A DNA stretch of 64,000 nucleotides from Anaerolineae bacterium (GTDB lineage: Bacteria; Chloroflexota; Anaerolineae; Aggregatilineales; UBA2796): assembly GCA_019637615.1 (NCBI GenBank), contig JAHBVJ010000020.1:1-64000 (forward strand), read 5' to 3'. Both the position numbers and the translations under genes were made by a program. The notes below the pieces were generated by a model. It ran no database searches. It had not been told where the DNA came from and saw nothing but the letters and a program-made list of their open reading frames with translations. How positions within the stretch are numbered: the stretch's first letter is position 1; every line of letters starts with the position of its first letter. Shown here in pieces: positions 9,123-17,270 of the stretch.

Positions 9123-9703
9123 TATTCCTCGTCAGGCCGATATTCTTCGCGCAGCATAGCGAAGTAGTGCGTATCGCAGCGCGTGCCATCGGGCATAGGA
9201 TGATCTTGGCGGAACGTGCCCTCCAGCCGCATCCCGGCCTTACGCGCGACGGCGGCACTGGCGAGATTCAGCGTATCACATTTCCACTCGATGCGCTGCC
9301 AAGGCCACGCGGTGAAGCCCCAATGCAGCATCTGCTTGAGCACTCGCGTGCCGAGTCCCTTGCCCGCTTCGGTGGCGCTGATCCACATCCCGATCTCGCC
9401 CGTGCCATGTTCGACGGTGCGCCCACGCAGCAGAAAGCCCGTCCAGCCGAGCAGCCGTGTGCCATCGGGGGCAAACACGCCGTGGATGAAATCGGTCTTG
9501 GCGAGATATTTGCTATAGTAGGTGCGGACGAGCTGTTCATGTTCCTCCAGCGTGGCATCGAAGGTGAGCCAATAGAGAAACGGGCGCAGATGGTCGGCGG
9601 ACGTGGTGAGCGCGTCATGCAGCAGCTTGCCGTCACCGGGTTGGCAAGCGCGGATGGTGAATTCGGGCGTGTCGTAGCGTTCAGGCGCGAAGAAGTGGCT
9701 CAT
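9122..9703 (-). CDS. GNAT N-acetyltransferase, RimJ/RimL type (copy 1)
   Basis: This is a GNAT-fold acetyltransferase of 193 residues that uses acetyl-CoA. The acetyl-CoA loop is visible as EAGKGLGTRVLKQML (Q/RxxGxG/A-like), followed by the family's NLASAAVARKAGMRLEGTFR segment typical of RimJ/RimL enzymes, which acetylate ribosomal-protein N-termini or small amines. It opens with MSHFFAPERYDTPEFTIR, nearly the same as its three neighbours. The gene overlaps the next one upstream by 4 bases (ATGA) and the amidohydrolase downstream by one base. It is one of four tandem paralogues. Confidence 0.9.
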   Translation of the reverse strand: MSHFFAPERYDTPEFTIRACQPGDGKLLHDALTTSADHLRPFLYWLTFDATLEEHEQLVRTYYSKYLAKTDFIHGVFAPDGTRLLGWTGFLLRGRTVEHGTGEIGMWISATEAGKGLGTRVLKQMLHWGFTAWPWQRIEWKCDTLNLASAAVARKAGMRLEGTFRQDHPMPDGTRCDTHYFAMLREEYRPDEE

Positions 9704-10284
9704 GGCGAAGTGTCCTGAAGGTATTCATCGCGCAGAATGGCAAACACGTAAGTATCGCGGCGCGTGCCGTCGGATCGGCGTTCATCCTGACGGAGGGTGC
9801 CTTCCAGCCGCATTCCGGCTTTGCGCGCGACGGCAGCACTGGCGAGATTCAGCGTATCGCAGCGCCACTCAAGACGCACCCAAGGCCACGCGGTGAAGCC
9901 CCAATGCAGCATGTGGTTGAGCACCCGCGTGCCGAGTCCCTTGCCCGCTTCCGACGCCCTGATCCACATGCCGACTTCGGCGTTCAGGTTCTCCACTGGC
10001 TGCCCGCGCAAGTGAAAGCCCGTCCCGCCGAGTTTGCGCGTGCCGTCTGGCAAAAAAATGCCGAGCGCGAACTCTTGGTTACTCAGATATTCGCCGCAGA
10101 AGCGCCGCGCGTTGGCTTCCAGCTCTTCAAGGCTGAAATCCGGCTTGGCCCACGGCATGAAGGTGCGCAGATGCTCGTAGGAGGTATTGACGGAATCTTG
10201 GGACATCTGACCATCGCCGGGTTGGTAGCAGCGGATGGTGAAGTCCGGCGTTTCGTAACGGTCGGGCGCGAAGAAGGTGCTCAT
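9700..10284 (-). CDS. GNAT N-acetyltransferase, RimJ/RimL type (copy 2)
   Basis: This is the second of four tandem paralogues (194 residues). It keeps the acetyl-CoA loop EAGKGLGTRVLNHML, the motif NLASAAVARKAGMRLEGTLR and the YEHLRTFMPWA helix that also occurs in copy 3. By eye it is about two-thirds identical to copy 3, so these two look like the most recent duplicates. Both ends overlap neighbours by 4 bases (ATGA), showing tight translational coupling. The substrate is unknown; differences between the copies are concentrated in the N-terminal half, where GNAT enzymes bind the acceptor. Confidence 0.9.
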   Translation of the reverse strand: MSTFFAPDRYETPDFTIRCYQPGDGQMSQDSVNTSYEHLRTFMPWAKPDFSLEELEANARRFCGEYLSNQEFALGIFLPDGTRKLGGTGFHLRGQPVENLNAEVGMWIRASEAGKGLGTRVLNHMLHWGFTAWPWVRLEWRCDTLNLASAAVARKAGMRLEGTLRQDERRSDGTRRDTYVFAILRDEYLQDTSP

Positions 10285-10865
10285 CGGGACTGGCTTCCGG
10301 TGTATTCATCACGCAGCATGGAAAACAGATGCGTATCGCGGCGGGTGCCATCGGGCAGCGGCACATCTTGGCGGAAAGTAGCTTCCAACTGCATCCCCGC
10401 TTTGCGCGCGACGGAAGCGCTGGCGATGTTGCGCGTGTCACACTTCCACTCGATGCGCTGCCAAGGCCACGCCGTGAAGCCCCAATGCAGCAACGCCTTG
10501 AGCACCCGCGTGCCAAGCCCCTTGCCCGCGTCCTGCGCGCTGATCCACATCCCGATCTCGGCGGTCTCGTCATCGAGCGAATGGCCGCGCAAGTGGTAGC
10601 CCGTCCCGCCCATCAGCCGCGTGTTATCGGGCGTGAAAATGCCGAGCACGAAATCTTCGTTGGTCAGGTACAGTCCGCAGAAACGGCGTACGCGGGCTTC
10701 CTGTTCCTCCCATGTGAACTCTGGCTTGGCCCAGAGCATGAAGGTGCGCAAATGCTCGTAGGAGGCGTTGGCGGCTTCTTGCAGCATCCGACCATCGCCG
10801 GGTTGGTAGCAGCGGACGGTAAATTCGGGCGTTTCGCAGCGATCCGGCGCGAAGAAATGGGTCAT
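10281..10865 (-). CDS. GNAT N-acetyltransferase, RimJ/RimL type (copy 3)
   Basis: This is the third of four tandem paralogues (194 residues). I use the ATG at 10865, because a GAGGGAG ribosome-binding site sits about 8 bases upstream of it and because the other copies start with the same MxxFFAP pattern; an in-frame ATG at 10883 would place the ribosome-binding site inside the gene. Motifs: DAGKGLGTRVLKALLHWGF for acetyl-CoA and NIASASVARKAGMQLEATFR. It overlaps copy 2 by 4 bases. An 81-base gap separates it from copy 4, so it may be the first gene of its own translational unit. Confidence 0.9.
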   Translation of the reverse strand: MTHFFAPDRCETPEFTVRCYQPGDGRMLQEAANASYEHLRTFMLWAKPEFTWEEQEARVRRFCGLYLTNEDFVLGIFTPDNTRLMGGTGYHLRGHSLDDETAEIGMWISAQDAGKGLGTRVLKALLHWGFTAWPWQRIEWKCDTRNIASASVARKAGMQLEATFRQDVPLPDGTRRDTHLFSMLRDEYTGSQSR

Positions 10866-10946
10866 GAGGCTTGGCTCCCTCAAAATAGTGCAATAGTGCT
10901 AAGTGCTGAGTAAAATGCAATTGTCGTGTCGGACAGTGAGCGCTTT

Positions 10947-11522
10947 TCATGGCGCGTGCCTGTGGTATTCATCGCGCAGGATGGCGAATTGATGCATGTC
11001 GGGGCGACCGGGCAGCGGATGGCGGCGCATCGTGCCTTCCAGCGTGAGGCCGCCTTTTTGCGCGACCCGGATGCTGGCGGCGTTGCGCACATCGCACACC
11101 CACATGATCTTCGCCCAAGGCCATGCGTCGCTGAAACCCCAATCCAGCAACGCCAGCAACACACGGGTCGCCAAGCCCTTGCCCGCCGCGCTGCCGCGAA
11201 GCCACATGCTGATCTCGACGCTGTATTCTTCGAGCGGCGCGCCGAACAGTCGATAGCCCGTCCCGCCGAGGAAGCGTTCCCCATCCGGCGAGAAGATGCC
11301 CATCGGATAATCTCTGTTCAACAGGTACATGCCGCGACCACGCCGCGCCGTCCATTCGGCGGAGTCGTTGCTGTAGTCGGGACTCGCCCACGACACGAAT
11401 TCCTTCAACGAATCGTACGAGGTGCGGATGGCTTCCGCGATGCGTGCGCCATCGCCGGGGAAATACGACCGGATCAAAAACTCCGGCGTCTCCAAGCGAT
11501 CCGGCGCGAAGAAAACCGACAT
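10947..11522 (-). CDS. GNAT N-acetyltransferase, RimJ/RimL type (copy 4)
   Basis: This is the fourth and most divergent of the tandem paralogues (191 residues). It begins MSVFFAPDRLETPEFLIRSY, carries the acetyl-CoA loop AAGKGLATRVLLALLDWGF with Ala in place of the second Gly, and ends with the RxxPLPGRPDMHQFAILRDEY pattern of the set. It lies 18 bases downstream of the HerA-like ATPase gene on the same strand and is probably in one transcript with it. The acceptor is not known. Confidence 0.9.
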   Translation of the reverse strand: MSVFFAPDRLETPEFLIRSYFPGDGARIAEAIRTSYDSLKEFVSWASPDYSNDSAEWTARRGRGMYLLNRDYPMGIFSPDGERFLGGTGYRLFGAPLEEYSVEISMWLRGSAAGKGLATRVLLALLDWGFSDAWPWAKIMWVCDVRNAASIRVAQKGGLTLEGTMRRHPLPGRPDMHQFAILRDEYHRHAP

Positions 11523-11540
11523 GCTCGATTACCCCCGCTT

Positions 11541-13265
11541 TCACTCGATCTTGCGTTTGTTGCCGTTGCCCAAGCGCCGCCGTGCTTCTTGCGCCGCGCT
11601 GGCGAGGTCTTCTTCGCCCACGTAGCCGATGCTGCGGTAGAACTCCAAGTCGTAAGGCCGCGTCTTGACCACGACCGGCATCGGGACGGCGTGCCCCATG
11701 ATGATGGCTTGCTGTTTGGTATCCAGCCGTGCCAGGACTTCGCGCAGACCGCCCGCGCCGCTGATGCCCATGAGGACGGCGGCGATGTCGCGTTCGTTGT
11801 CGAGCAGCGCCGTGACGCGCGTCCCGATCTGGCTCATGACCTCTTCATCGATGCCGCTCGGACGCTGGTCAACGATCAGCAGCGTGACGTTGTATTTGCG
11901 CAGTTCGCGGGCGATGGTGCCGAAGATGGTTTGCCGCGCGATGAGCGGATCGAGGAATTTGTGTGCCTCCTCGATGGTGATCAGCAGCGGCGGTGGCTGC
12001 AATGATGGATCACCGAGCGATTGCTCGACGCGCTTGACGTAGGTTTCGTGGATGCGGCGCGTCAGGTAGTTGGCTACCAGAATATAGGCTTCCAGCGCCG
12101 AGCCGTAGCGCCCGAATTCGAGTACCACCGTTTTGCGCTGTTCGATGTACTCCAAGATTTTCAGCACACTGTCGCCCAGCGCGCCATCTTTGCGCAAGAA
12201 TTCGAAGCGCTCGAAACGCTCCAAACGGCGGGCGAGCGCGGTCAGCGAGGCGTTGCTGACATTGCTGGTTTCGACAAAGTTATCGAGTTCTTCGCCCGTG
12301 GCTTCCAGCAGCCGCATGATCCATTCGTTGCCCCAGCGCTTGCGAGAAGCATAGGCCGCGTCGATCATGCCGTCCGAGAGGTTCATGGTGGTTTTGAGCA
12401 TGGCGAGGTCTTCCGGCTCGATCTCGTCGTAGCCGAGCGTGACCACGTAGTCATACTTCGCCATGCGCCGCCGCGAGGATTCTTCGTCCAGCGTGAAAAT
12501 GCTGACTTTGGAGGGGAACAGTTGGCGCAGCCCTTTGGCTTTTGGCCCGCGCTCGTCGGAGACTTCCCAACCGTAGTCGTTGTGCATGTCGAAGATCAGA
12601 TTGACCGCCATCTCGCGCTGGATCAAGCCCGCCAGCAGGATGCGCGTGAGGAAGCTCTTGCCCGTACCGCTTTTGCCGAACACGCCGCTGGAACGCTCTA
12701 CCAGCCGCTTGAGGTCGAGGTTGACCTGCGTGTTATCCAGTTCCAAGGGCGTACCGACGTTGAAATGCGTGTGATCTTCCGCGCCGAAGACATCGTTCAC
12801 GTCCATCGCATCCGCGATTTCGACAGGCATGAAGTGACCGGGAATCGTCTTGACGGGCTTCGGTTCATTATCTTCTTCGGCAATCGAGAGCATCGGTGAG
12901 ACGTGGATCGTCCCGAAGGCCGCCGTGCCGATGTAAATATCGCGCAGAAACGGATCGGACAGATCAGGCGGGTCGCTGCGGATGGCGGGATTGGTGCTGT
13001 CCAACACGACATCGGTGATCATGCAGAAAAAGCGCTTGTGCTTGCCCCGAATCACCACGTAGCGCCCGACGGCGAGGTCTTCGATCTCGGTGTCGCGGTC
13101 TAGCTTGACATCCAGCCCTTTACTGAGCGAACCGCCGACCACGACTCCTAGACGTTTGCTGTATCCAACGGTATCTTCCCCTCCGGCTAACACTTCATCA
13201 GGTTGTTCATCACGCGGAAACCAATCATCGAGATTATTCGAATTCGTGGGAAGCCGATTTACCAT
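11541..13265 (-). CDS. HerA-like ATPase (HAS-barrel plus DUF87 motor domain)
   Basis: This 574-residue protein resembles HerA, a hexameric FtsK/VirB4-class ATPase that in archaea works with the nuclease NurA in DNA-end resection. The N-terminal 150 residues look like a HAS-barrel (GYSKRLGVVVGGSL, YVVIRGKHKRFFCMI). The motor domain has Walker A GKSGTGKSFLTR at about residue 195-206, a Walker B in LLITIEEAHKFLDP, and the downstream SQIGTRVTALLDNE stretch with a probable arginine finger. No NurA-like nuclease gene is seen nearby, although in bacteria HerA can be a defence or repair component with other partners. Four acetyltransferase genes follow downstream. The call is firm at the superfamily level only. 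Confidence 0.88.
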   Translation of the reverse strand: MVNRLPTNSNNLDDWFPRDEQPDEVLAGGEDTVGYSKRLGVVVGGSLSKGLDVKLDRDTEIEDLAVGRYVVIRGKHKRFFCMITDVVLDSTNPAIRSDPPDLSDPFLRDIYIGTAAFGTIHVSPMLSIAEEDNEPKPVKTIPGHFMPVEIADAMDVNDVFGAEDHTHFNVGTPLELDNTQVNLDLKRLVERSSGVFGKSGTGKSFLTRILLAGLIQREMAVNLIFDMHNDYGWEVSDERGPKAKGLRQLFPSKVSIFTLDEESSRRRMAKYDYVVTLGYDEIEPEDLAMLKTTMNLSDGMIDAAYASRKRWGNEWIMRLLEATGEELDNFVETSNVSNASLTALARRLERFERFEFLRKDGALGDSVLKILEYIEQRKTVVLEFGRYGSALEAYILVANYLTRRIHETYVKRVEQSLGDPSLQPPPLLITIEEAHKFLDPLIARQTIFGTIARELRKYNVTLLIVDQRPSGIDEEVMSQIGTRVTALLDNERDIAAVLMGISGAGGLREVLARLDTKQQAIIMGHAVPMPVVVKTRPYDLEFYRSIGYVGEEDLASAAQEARRRLGNGNKRKIE

Positions 13266-13617
13266 TACTACTACCCTTGGAACTTTCGTTCTGAATTGAA
13301 GAATTATAGCCGACTCTGCGCAAAATACGAGGGTGAACTTCCGCCGCTGGAACCCGGTTCGACACTCAGTATGATGGTGAATGCGATGAGTCTAGCACCG
13401 TTGATTTTTCCGCGCATCAGCATGATCGTCGTCCGTGTTCGGCGCATGGTGGATGGGAACTTTGGCGGCAGTGAAGTGTGGTTTGTGGTGAGGCTGGCTA
13501 GTTCGGGCGTTGCGCCCGCTAGTGTCTCGATACTATGAGGGAAATATGTAAGCACGCCCTATCGCAGTCACGAGGAATTGACTGCGCACGGATAGCCTGA
13601 ATAAATTACGGCCTGCC
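13266..13617. other. Intergenic region, nothing recognised
   Basis: This 352-base gap between two leftward genes holds short open frames on both strands that lack family matches, ribosome-binding sites or protein-like composition. No terminator or repeat was recognised. Confidence 0.5.
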
Positions 13618-13887
13618 CTACGCTCGATCGCGCGGTTTGGTTTTCGGCGGCAGCGTGTACACCAGCAATCGATAGCCATCCACGACCCGACCGTTGAATG
13701 AACGCACTGCTTGTCGAGCTTGATCCGAAGTGGCTAACTCGATAATCGCGAAGCGTTGTACACGCATCGGTGTCGATTCTGTAATTTTCAACTCAATAAC
13801 TCCCCCGATCTCTTCTAGCAATTCTCTTAGCGCCTCTTCCGTCAACGTCGGACTCAGGTCACCGAAATACACTCTGGTATGATTCAT
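13618..13887 (-). CDS. Small RRM-domain RNA-binding protein
   Basis: This is a single RNA-recognition-motif protein of 89 residues, like the Rbp proteins of cyanobacteria and other bacteria that bind single-stranded RNA and are often cold-induced. RNP2 is TRVYFGDLS near the N-terminus and RNP1 is the weaker QRFAIIELA around residue 43-51. The RRM starts immediately at the ATG at 13887, which I choose. An in-frame ATG at 13959 would add 24 residues of non-RRM sequence. A 17-codon frame (13884-13937) with its own ribosome-binding site overlaps this ATG through ATGA, which suggests coupled translation. It lacks the Gly-rich tail of the second RRM protein at 41766. Confidence 0.82.
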   Translation of the reverse strand: MNHTRVYFGDLSPTLTEEALRELLEEIGGVIELKITESTPMRVQRFAIIELATSDQARQAVRSFNGRVVDGYRLLVYTLPPKTKPRDRA

Positions 13888-13937
13888 CGGCAGTAATCGG
13901 ACGCTAACTCGACCTGTACACGAGTCGAATGCGTCAT
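13884..13937 (-). CDS. Possible 17-residue leader peptide overlapping the RRM gene
   Basis: A 17-codon open frame (starting MTHSTRVQ, ending DYCR) starts at ATG 13937, behind the purine-rich run AGGAAAGGAG, and its TGA overlaps the ATG of the RRM gene as ATGA. The RRM gene has no ribosome-binding site of its own, so this frame could deliver ribosomes to it. The peptide resembles no known family. It could be chance. Confidence 0.4.
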   Translation of the reverse strand: MTHSTRVQVELASDYCR

Positions 13938-14103
13938 GCTCCTTTCCTAGTATCTGCACACTATTTGAATCTGTGAATGTACAACTGTGCAGAAACTTCG
14001 CAATTGTGAAAAGTTTACACTATCTTGCTCGCAAATAATATAGTTTATATGTGCGAACACCGCATAGGATATTCGTACAAACTCATTAATCTGCCAAACC
14101 TCA

Positions 14104-14134
14104 TTGAGAAACTGCCCGATGACGCTGATATAAT
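14104..14134 (+). promoter_or_regulatory. Probable sigma-70 promoter of the metallophosphoesterase gene
   Basis: TTGAGA (14104-14109) and TATAAT (14129-14134) are 19 bases apart, in an AT-rich divergent intergenic region. A ribosome-binding site (TGGAGAA) follows shortly before the ATG at 14172. Confidence 0.6.
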
Positions 14135-14171
14135 CAACCAATCAAAATCATTTTTCTGGAGAACTTAATTC

Positions 14172-14924
14172 ATGCGGTTAGCCGTCATGTCAGATATTCA
14201 TGGGAACTTGCTAGGGTTGGAAGCGGTGCTGGCTGATCTCAAGCAAGCGGGCGAAGTCGATGCCATCTGGGTGCTCGGTGATCTGTGCGCGTTCGGGTCG
14301 CGCCCCGCCGAGTGCGTCGATGTCGTGCGTGACCTCAAGAACGTGCAGATCATCAGCGGCAACACGGATCGTTACCTCGTCAGCGGGACACGTCCGAAGC
14401 ACCCCGTCAAAGATGAACAGGAATGGGCGTCCTATGCCGATGTCATGCGTACGCGCGAACTGAACTTCAGTTGGACGCTCTCCGCGCTGACGTACAAGCA
14501 CTATGAATTCCTCGCCAATCTGCGCGGCGAACTTGACCTGCACGCCGAAGGCTACGGATGGGTGATCGGGTATCACGGCGCACCCGGCAGCGATGAGTAC
14601 AACCTGCGCCCCGACACGCCGGACGAAGAAGTGCTCGATCAGCTTTCGGATCGGGAAGGGCGACTCGGCTTCGGCGGGCATACGCATCTTGCCATGGATC
14701 GCGATCTTGGCGCGTGGCGTGCCGTCAATGTCGGCAGCGTCGGGATGCCCATCGATGACGTCCAGCCGTCGTATGCGCTCGTGACCTTCGAGCAAGGAAC
14801 AGCGGCGATTGATCTGCGCCGCGTGAGCTACGACATGGACGCTGCGATTGCCGATTTGCGCGACCGTAATCCGGCGTGGGAATGGGTGGCAGAACGGTTG
14901 CGCGCGCCGCTGCAAAGCAGGTAA
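14172..14924 (+). CDS. Calcineurin-like metallophosphoesterase
   Basis: This 250-residue protein belongs to the small metallophosphoesterase family (YfcE / MJ0936-like, DUF2437-type). The dimetal ligands are visible as MSDIHGN (residues 6-12), LGDLCAFG, SGNTDR and GYHGAPG, then GGHTHLAMD. Members cleave phosphodiesters or phosphomonoesters with Mn or similar metals; the natural substrate is rarely known. It starts with a clear ribosome-binding site and promoter, and stands alone between the RRM gene and an AT-rich islet. Confidence 0.88.
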   Translation: MRLAVMSDIHGNLLGLEAVLADLKQAGEVDAIWVLGDLCAFGSRPAECVDVVRDLKNVQIISGNTDRYLVSGTRPKHPVKDEQEWASYADVMRTRELNFSWTLSALTYKHYEFLANLRGELDLHAEGYGWVIGYHGAPGSDEYNLRPDTPDEEVLDQLSDREGRLGFGGHTHLAMDRDLGAWRAVNVGSVGMPIDDVQPSYALVTFEQGTAAIDLRRVSYDMDAAIADLRDRNPAWEWVAERLRAPLQSR

Positions 14925-15359
14925 AGTCCTTAACTTGATTATTCTCAGTTTAGCGTAGGTGCCGACCGGGCCTTTGGTCTTGTCGGCTGGAGGCAAATTG
15001 AATATGGATACCGCCAACATTGAACTATCATGCTAACAGCGCATTTCAACCAACTTGAAAATTTCTGTAGGAAATGAAGCCCCGTACGTAACTCAGATCG
15101 CGTCCATGATTTGGAAAAAGTGTATTTGGTGATTAAAGTGTAATAGTTGTGACTAGCTCATACATATCCTCATTTTGACTTTCCTCACATAAGCAAATAT
15201 AATAATTTGGAAAATGTAAGCGCTTAGTTACCGAATACATTTACATTTCTCTCCATTTGGGATTTCGTAATAGAGATTTAGTCATCCAAGCTCAAGCTGT
15301 GCGTTGCTCAGATGTGCTCGCATGACAATTTCGCATCACGATATCATGGAGAGAAATGT
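14925..15359. other. AT-rich intergenic region with a strong promoter
   Basis: This 435-base gap changes from the GC-rich backbone to clearly AT-rich sequence. No gene is seen. It contains the promoter at 15175-15203 and about 150 bases of leader before the deoxyribosyltransferase-like gene. Confidence 0.6.
15175..15203 (+). promoter_or_regulatory. Near-consensus sigma-70 promoter
   Basis: TTGACT (15175-15180) and TATAAT (15198-15203) are exactly 17 bases apart. It is one of the best promoters in the window and drives the islet gene at 15360 with a leader of about 150 bases. Confidence 0.75.
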
Positions 15360-16586
15360 ATGTCGCCGACTGTAGGGGATATCAACCATGCTCTTTACGT
15401 TGCACCAACCGATTCTCCAGAAACCAGCCGCGAGCATGAGGATTTTGCAGGTGCCTTAAACAGAGTTGGTATTGAACTTGATTGCGAGCGTATTGGGGCA
15501 TCAACCCCACATATGTCTATAGGCAAGGACAATTTTGAAGAAAGCCTCTCCTATCTTTCCAAATATGACCTTGTAATCGCTAATATCAATCAGCCATCCG
15601 AGTATATTGGCCAGCGTGTCCAGGTTTCTAATTCTCTTGGACGCCTGTTGGTAGCTACATTCTCTCCTTCCACCGCCCCATCCCGCATGGTTTTGGGCGC
15701 ATCTCATCTAAGACTCACGAACTCTTCCAGAGATAATGCAGCATCCCTTGTTAATTACCTGAAAGAAAATTCGAAACATCCGTTACCAATCTCAGCTAAG
15801 CTTCACCAACTTGACCTGTCCGAGGTGCAAAATGCAGACCCACTTGAATTTGCACTTCAAAAGGCAAAGCCTATTGCGTATGTGGCTTTTCCAATAACCA
15901 ATGTTCCAGAAGCATCGAAACAAAAAATCCGAGCTTTCGTTAGACGTATCGGCAGTTTACTTCATGATCTAGGAATTGATGTTCGTGACCTCGAACATAA
16001 GTTAACTGATCCTAATACGCCGCGTGGACGGAATGCGTCATCACCAAACATATATCAGAGTAATCAAGCGGAGATCGCGCGAGCAGACTTCGTTATATTG
16101 CTGACGTCAGATCAAATAAGTTCAACTGGCGTTGGTATGGAGCATGCGATGGCCTCTTTCGGCGGTAAGCCTCAGATACATGTAGGCGCGTTGAATGATA
16201 GATCTGCTTCGATCCTTCCTACACGGTTGGTGAGCCAACATATTGATAATAAAGATGATGATGAGAATTTTGCACAACTGGCAGAATTACTGAGAGATTA
16301 TCGCGCTCCATTTGTCACACCAGCGCGATATAAGTTCGCGGGAATATTGGACAGGATTTTTGATGGATCAGGACCCTCACATCGTCAGATAGGACGCAAG
16401 ATGGAATTAAAATATGGTGAGCCAATAAAAGGATTCTCAGTTAGCAATATATCAAAGCTTAGAAATCCCGATGCCTACGCGACAAACTTGCCATCACAAG
16501 TATCGATTGCACAATTCTGTGAGATCTTATATGAACTACATGTTGATGCAGAGCTTGTAAAAGAACTAAACAACTTCCGCACCTGA
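15360..16586 (+). CDS. Two-domain nucleoside 2-deoxyribosyltransferase-like protein with C-terminal HTH-like region
   Basis: The protein has 408 residues. It appears to hold two Rossmann-like domains of the nucleoside-deoxyribosyltransferase / TIR-like group. The second (about residues 171-320) has YVAFPIT, IYQSNQAEIARADFVILLTS and SSTGVGMEHAMASFGGKP, where Glu261 sits where the catalytic Glu of deoxyribosyltransferases lies. The first (about 10-135) keeps YVAPTD and KYDLVIANINQPS but lacks that Glu. The C-terminal 65 residues (RQIGRKMELKYG, FSVSNISKLRN) look like a helix-turn-helix domain. ATG 15360 is chosen for GGAGAG 6 bases upstream. The gene is AT-rich compared with its neighbours, which suggests transfer. 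It could be a nucleotide- or NAD-cleaving or nucleotide-sensing protein; the family call is by motif only. Confidence 0.6.
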   Translation: MSPTVGDINHALYVAPTDSPETSREHEDFAGALNRVGIELDCERIGASTPHMSIGKDNFEESLSYLSKYDLVIANINQPSEYIGQRVQVSNSLGRLLVATFSPSTAPSRMVLGASHLRLTNSSRDNAASLVNYLKENSKHPLPISAKLHQLDLSEVQNADPLEFALQKAKPIAYVAFPITNVPEASKQKIRAFVRRIGSLLHDLGIDVRDLEHKLTDPNTPRGRNASSPNIYQSNQAEIARADFVILLTSDQISSTGVGMEHAMASFGGKPQIHVGALNDRSASILPTRLVSQHIDNKDDDENFAQLAELLRDYRAPFVTPARYKFAGILDRIFDGSGPSHRQIGRKMELKYGEPIKGFSVSNISKLRNPDAYATNLPSQVSIAQFCEILYELHVDAELVKELNNFRT

Positions 16587-16732
16587 AGATTCGCCACTGC
16601 AACCGTACCACTATTTTAAGTTCTTGTTAAGAAACATTCTGGAAACCTCAGAAACAGCGAAACAGCTTTAATGAATATGAACCCTTCGTACGAAATTCTT
16701 CGGTACCTGATAGGGCTAAATGGAGGAAACTC

Positions 16733-17014
16733 ATGTCGGTCAGAATAACTCACATTAGAAAGCCTGACGCCAATTCTGCGGTTGATGCTATAAGTCACTA
16801 CAAATGGATCAATGAAGCGAACAATGAAACTGGGTCTAGTACTCGACAGGACATGGTAGCTTGGCTAGATAGTCATCCATCGGAATTTGCGTATGTTGGG
16901 CCTCGGCCAGGAGTCCGGTGTGTGGTCAAAGAAAACAGACACGGAACTCGTTACCTGCAAACTGTCGCAAATGGGCAGGAAACTGACAATCTATTAAAGT
17001 TGCCTCAGTTTTAA
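16733..17014 (+). CDS. DUF3892-domain protein
   Basis: This 93-residue protein fits the DUF3892 family: an N-terminal MSVRITHIRKPD strand, the central ISHYKWINE and TRQDMVAWLDSHP helices, a VRCVVKENRHGTRYLQT hairpin, and the family's closing DNLLKLPQF pattern. The function is unknown. It has a good ribosome-binding site (GGAGG 9 bases before ATG) and follows the deoxyribosyltransferase-like gene after 146 bases on the same strand. Its AT-rich composition matches that gene, so the two may have arrived together. Confidence 0.8.
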   Translation: MSVRITHIRKPDANSAVDAISHYKWINEANNETGSSTRQDMVAWLDSHPSEFAYVGPRPGVRCVVKENRHGTRYLQTVANGQETDNLLKLPQF

Positions 17015-17270
17015 ACTTCTCTAGCCTTGACCTGCATTGGCGATCAACAAAGCAGAGGTCGCCAGCAGGTCATTCGAGAGCATGAAAACGTAAGGTGTGT
17101 AGCTTCGGTTGGCGGGATTACGCGATAGTTCGGCGGTGCGAGACACGCGTTAGATTTGATGCTGTGCCAACCCGCTACTATCCACCCAGATACTGAAGAC
17201 TAGCCCCCGATGTGGCTGATGCAACCAAAGTCAATCGCGTGTGGATCGATATTGAGATAATTAGGTGTCT

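Noticed and set aside
10926..12005. Plus-strand open frame of 359 codons
   Set aside because: Antisense to the fourth acetyltransferase and the HerA-like gene; composition is that of a shadow frame.
13203..13555. Open frames on both strands after the HerA-like gene start
   Set aside because: They overlap each other and the HerA gene start, and lack any recognisable motif or ribosome-binding site.
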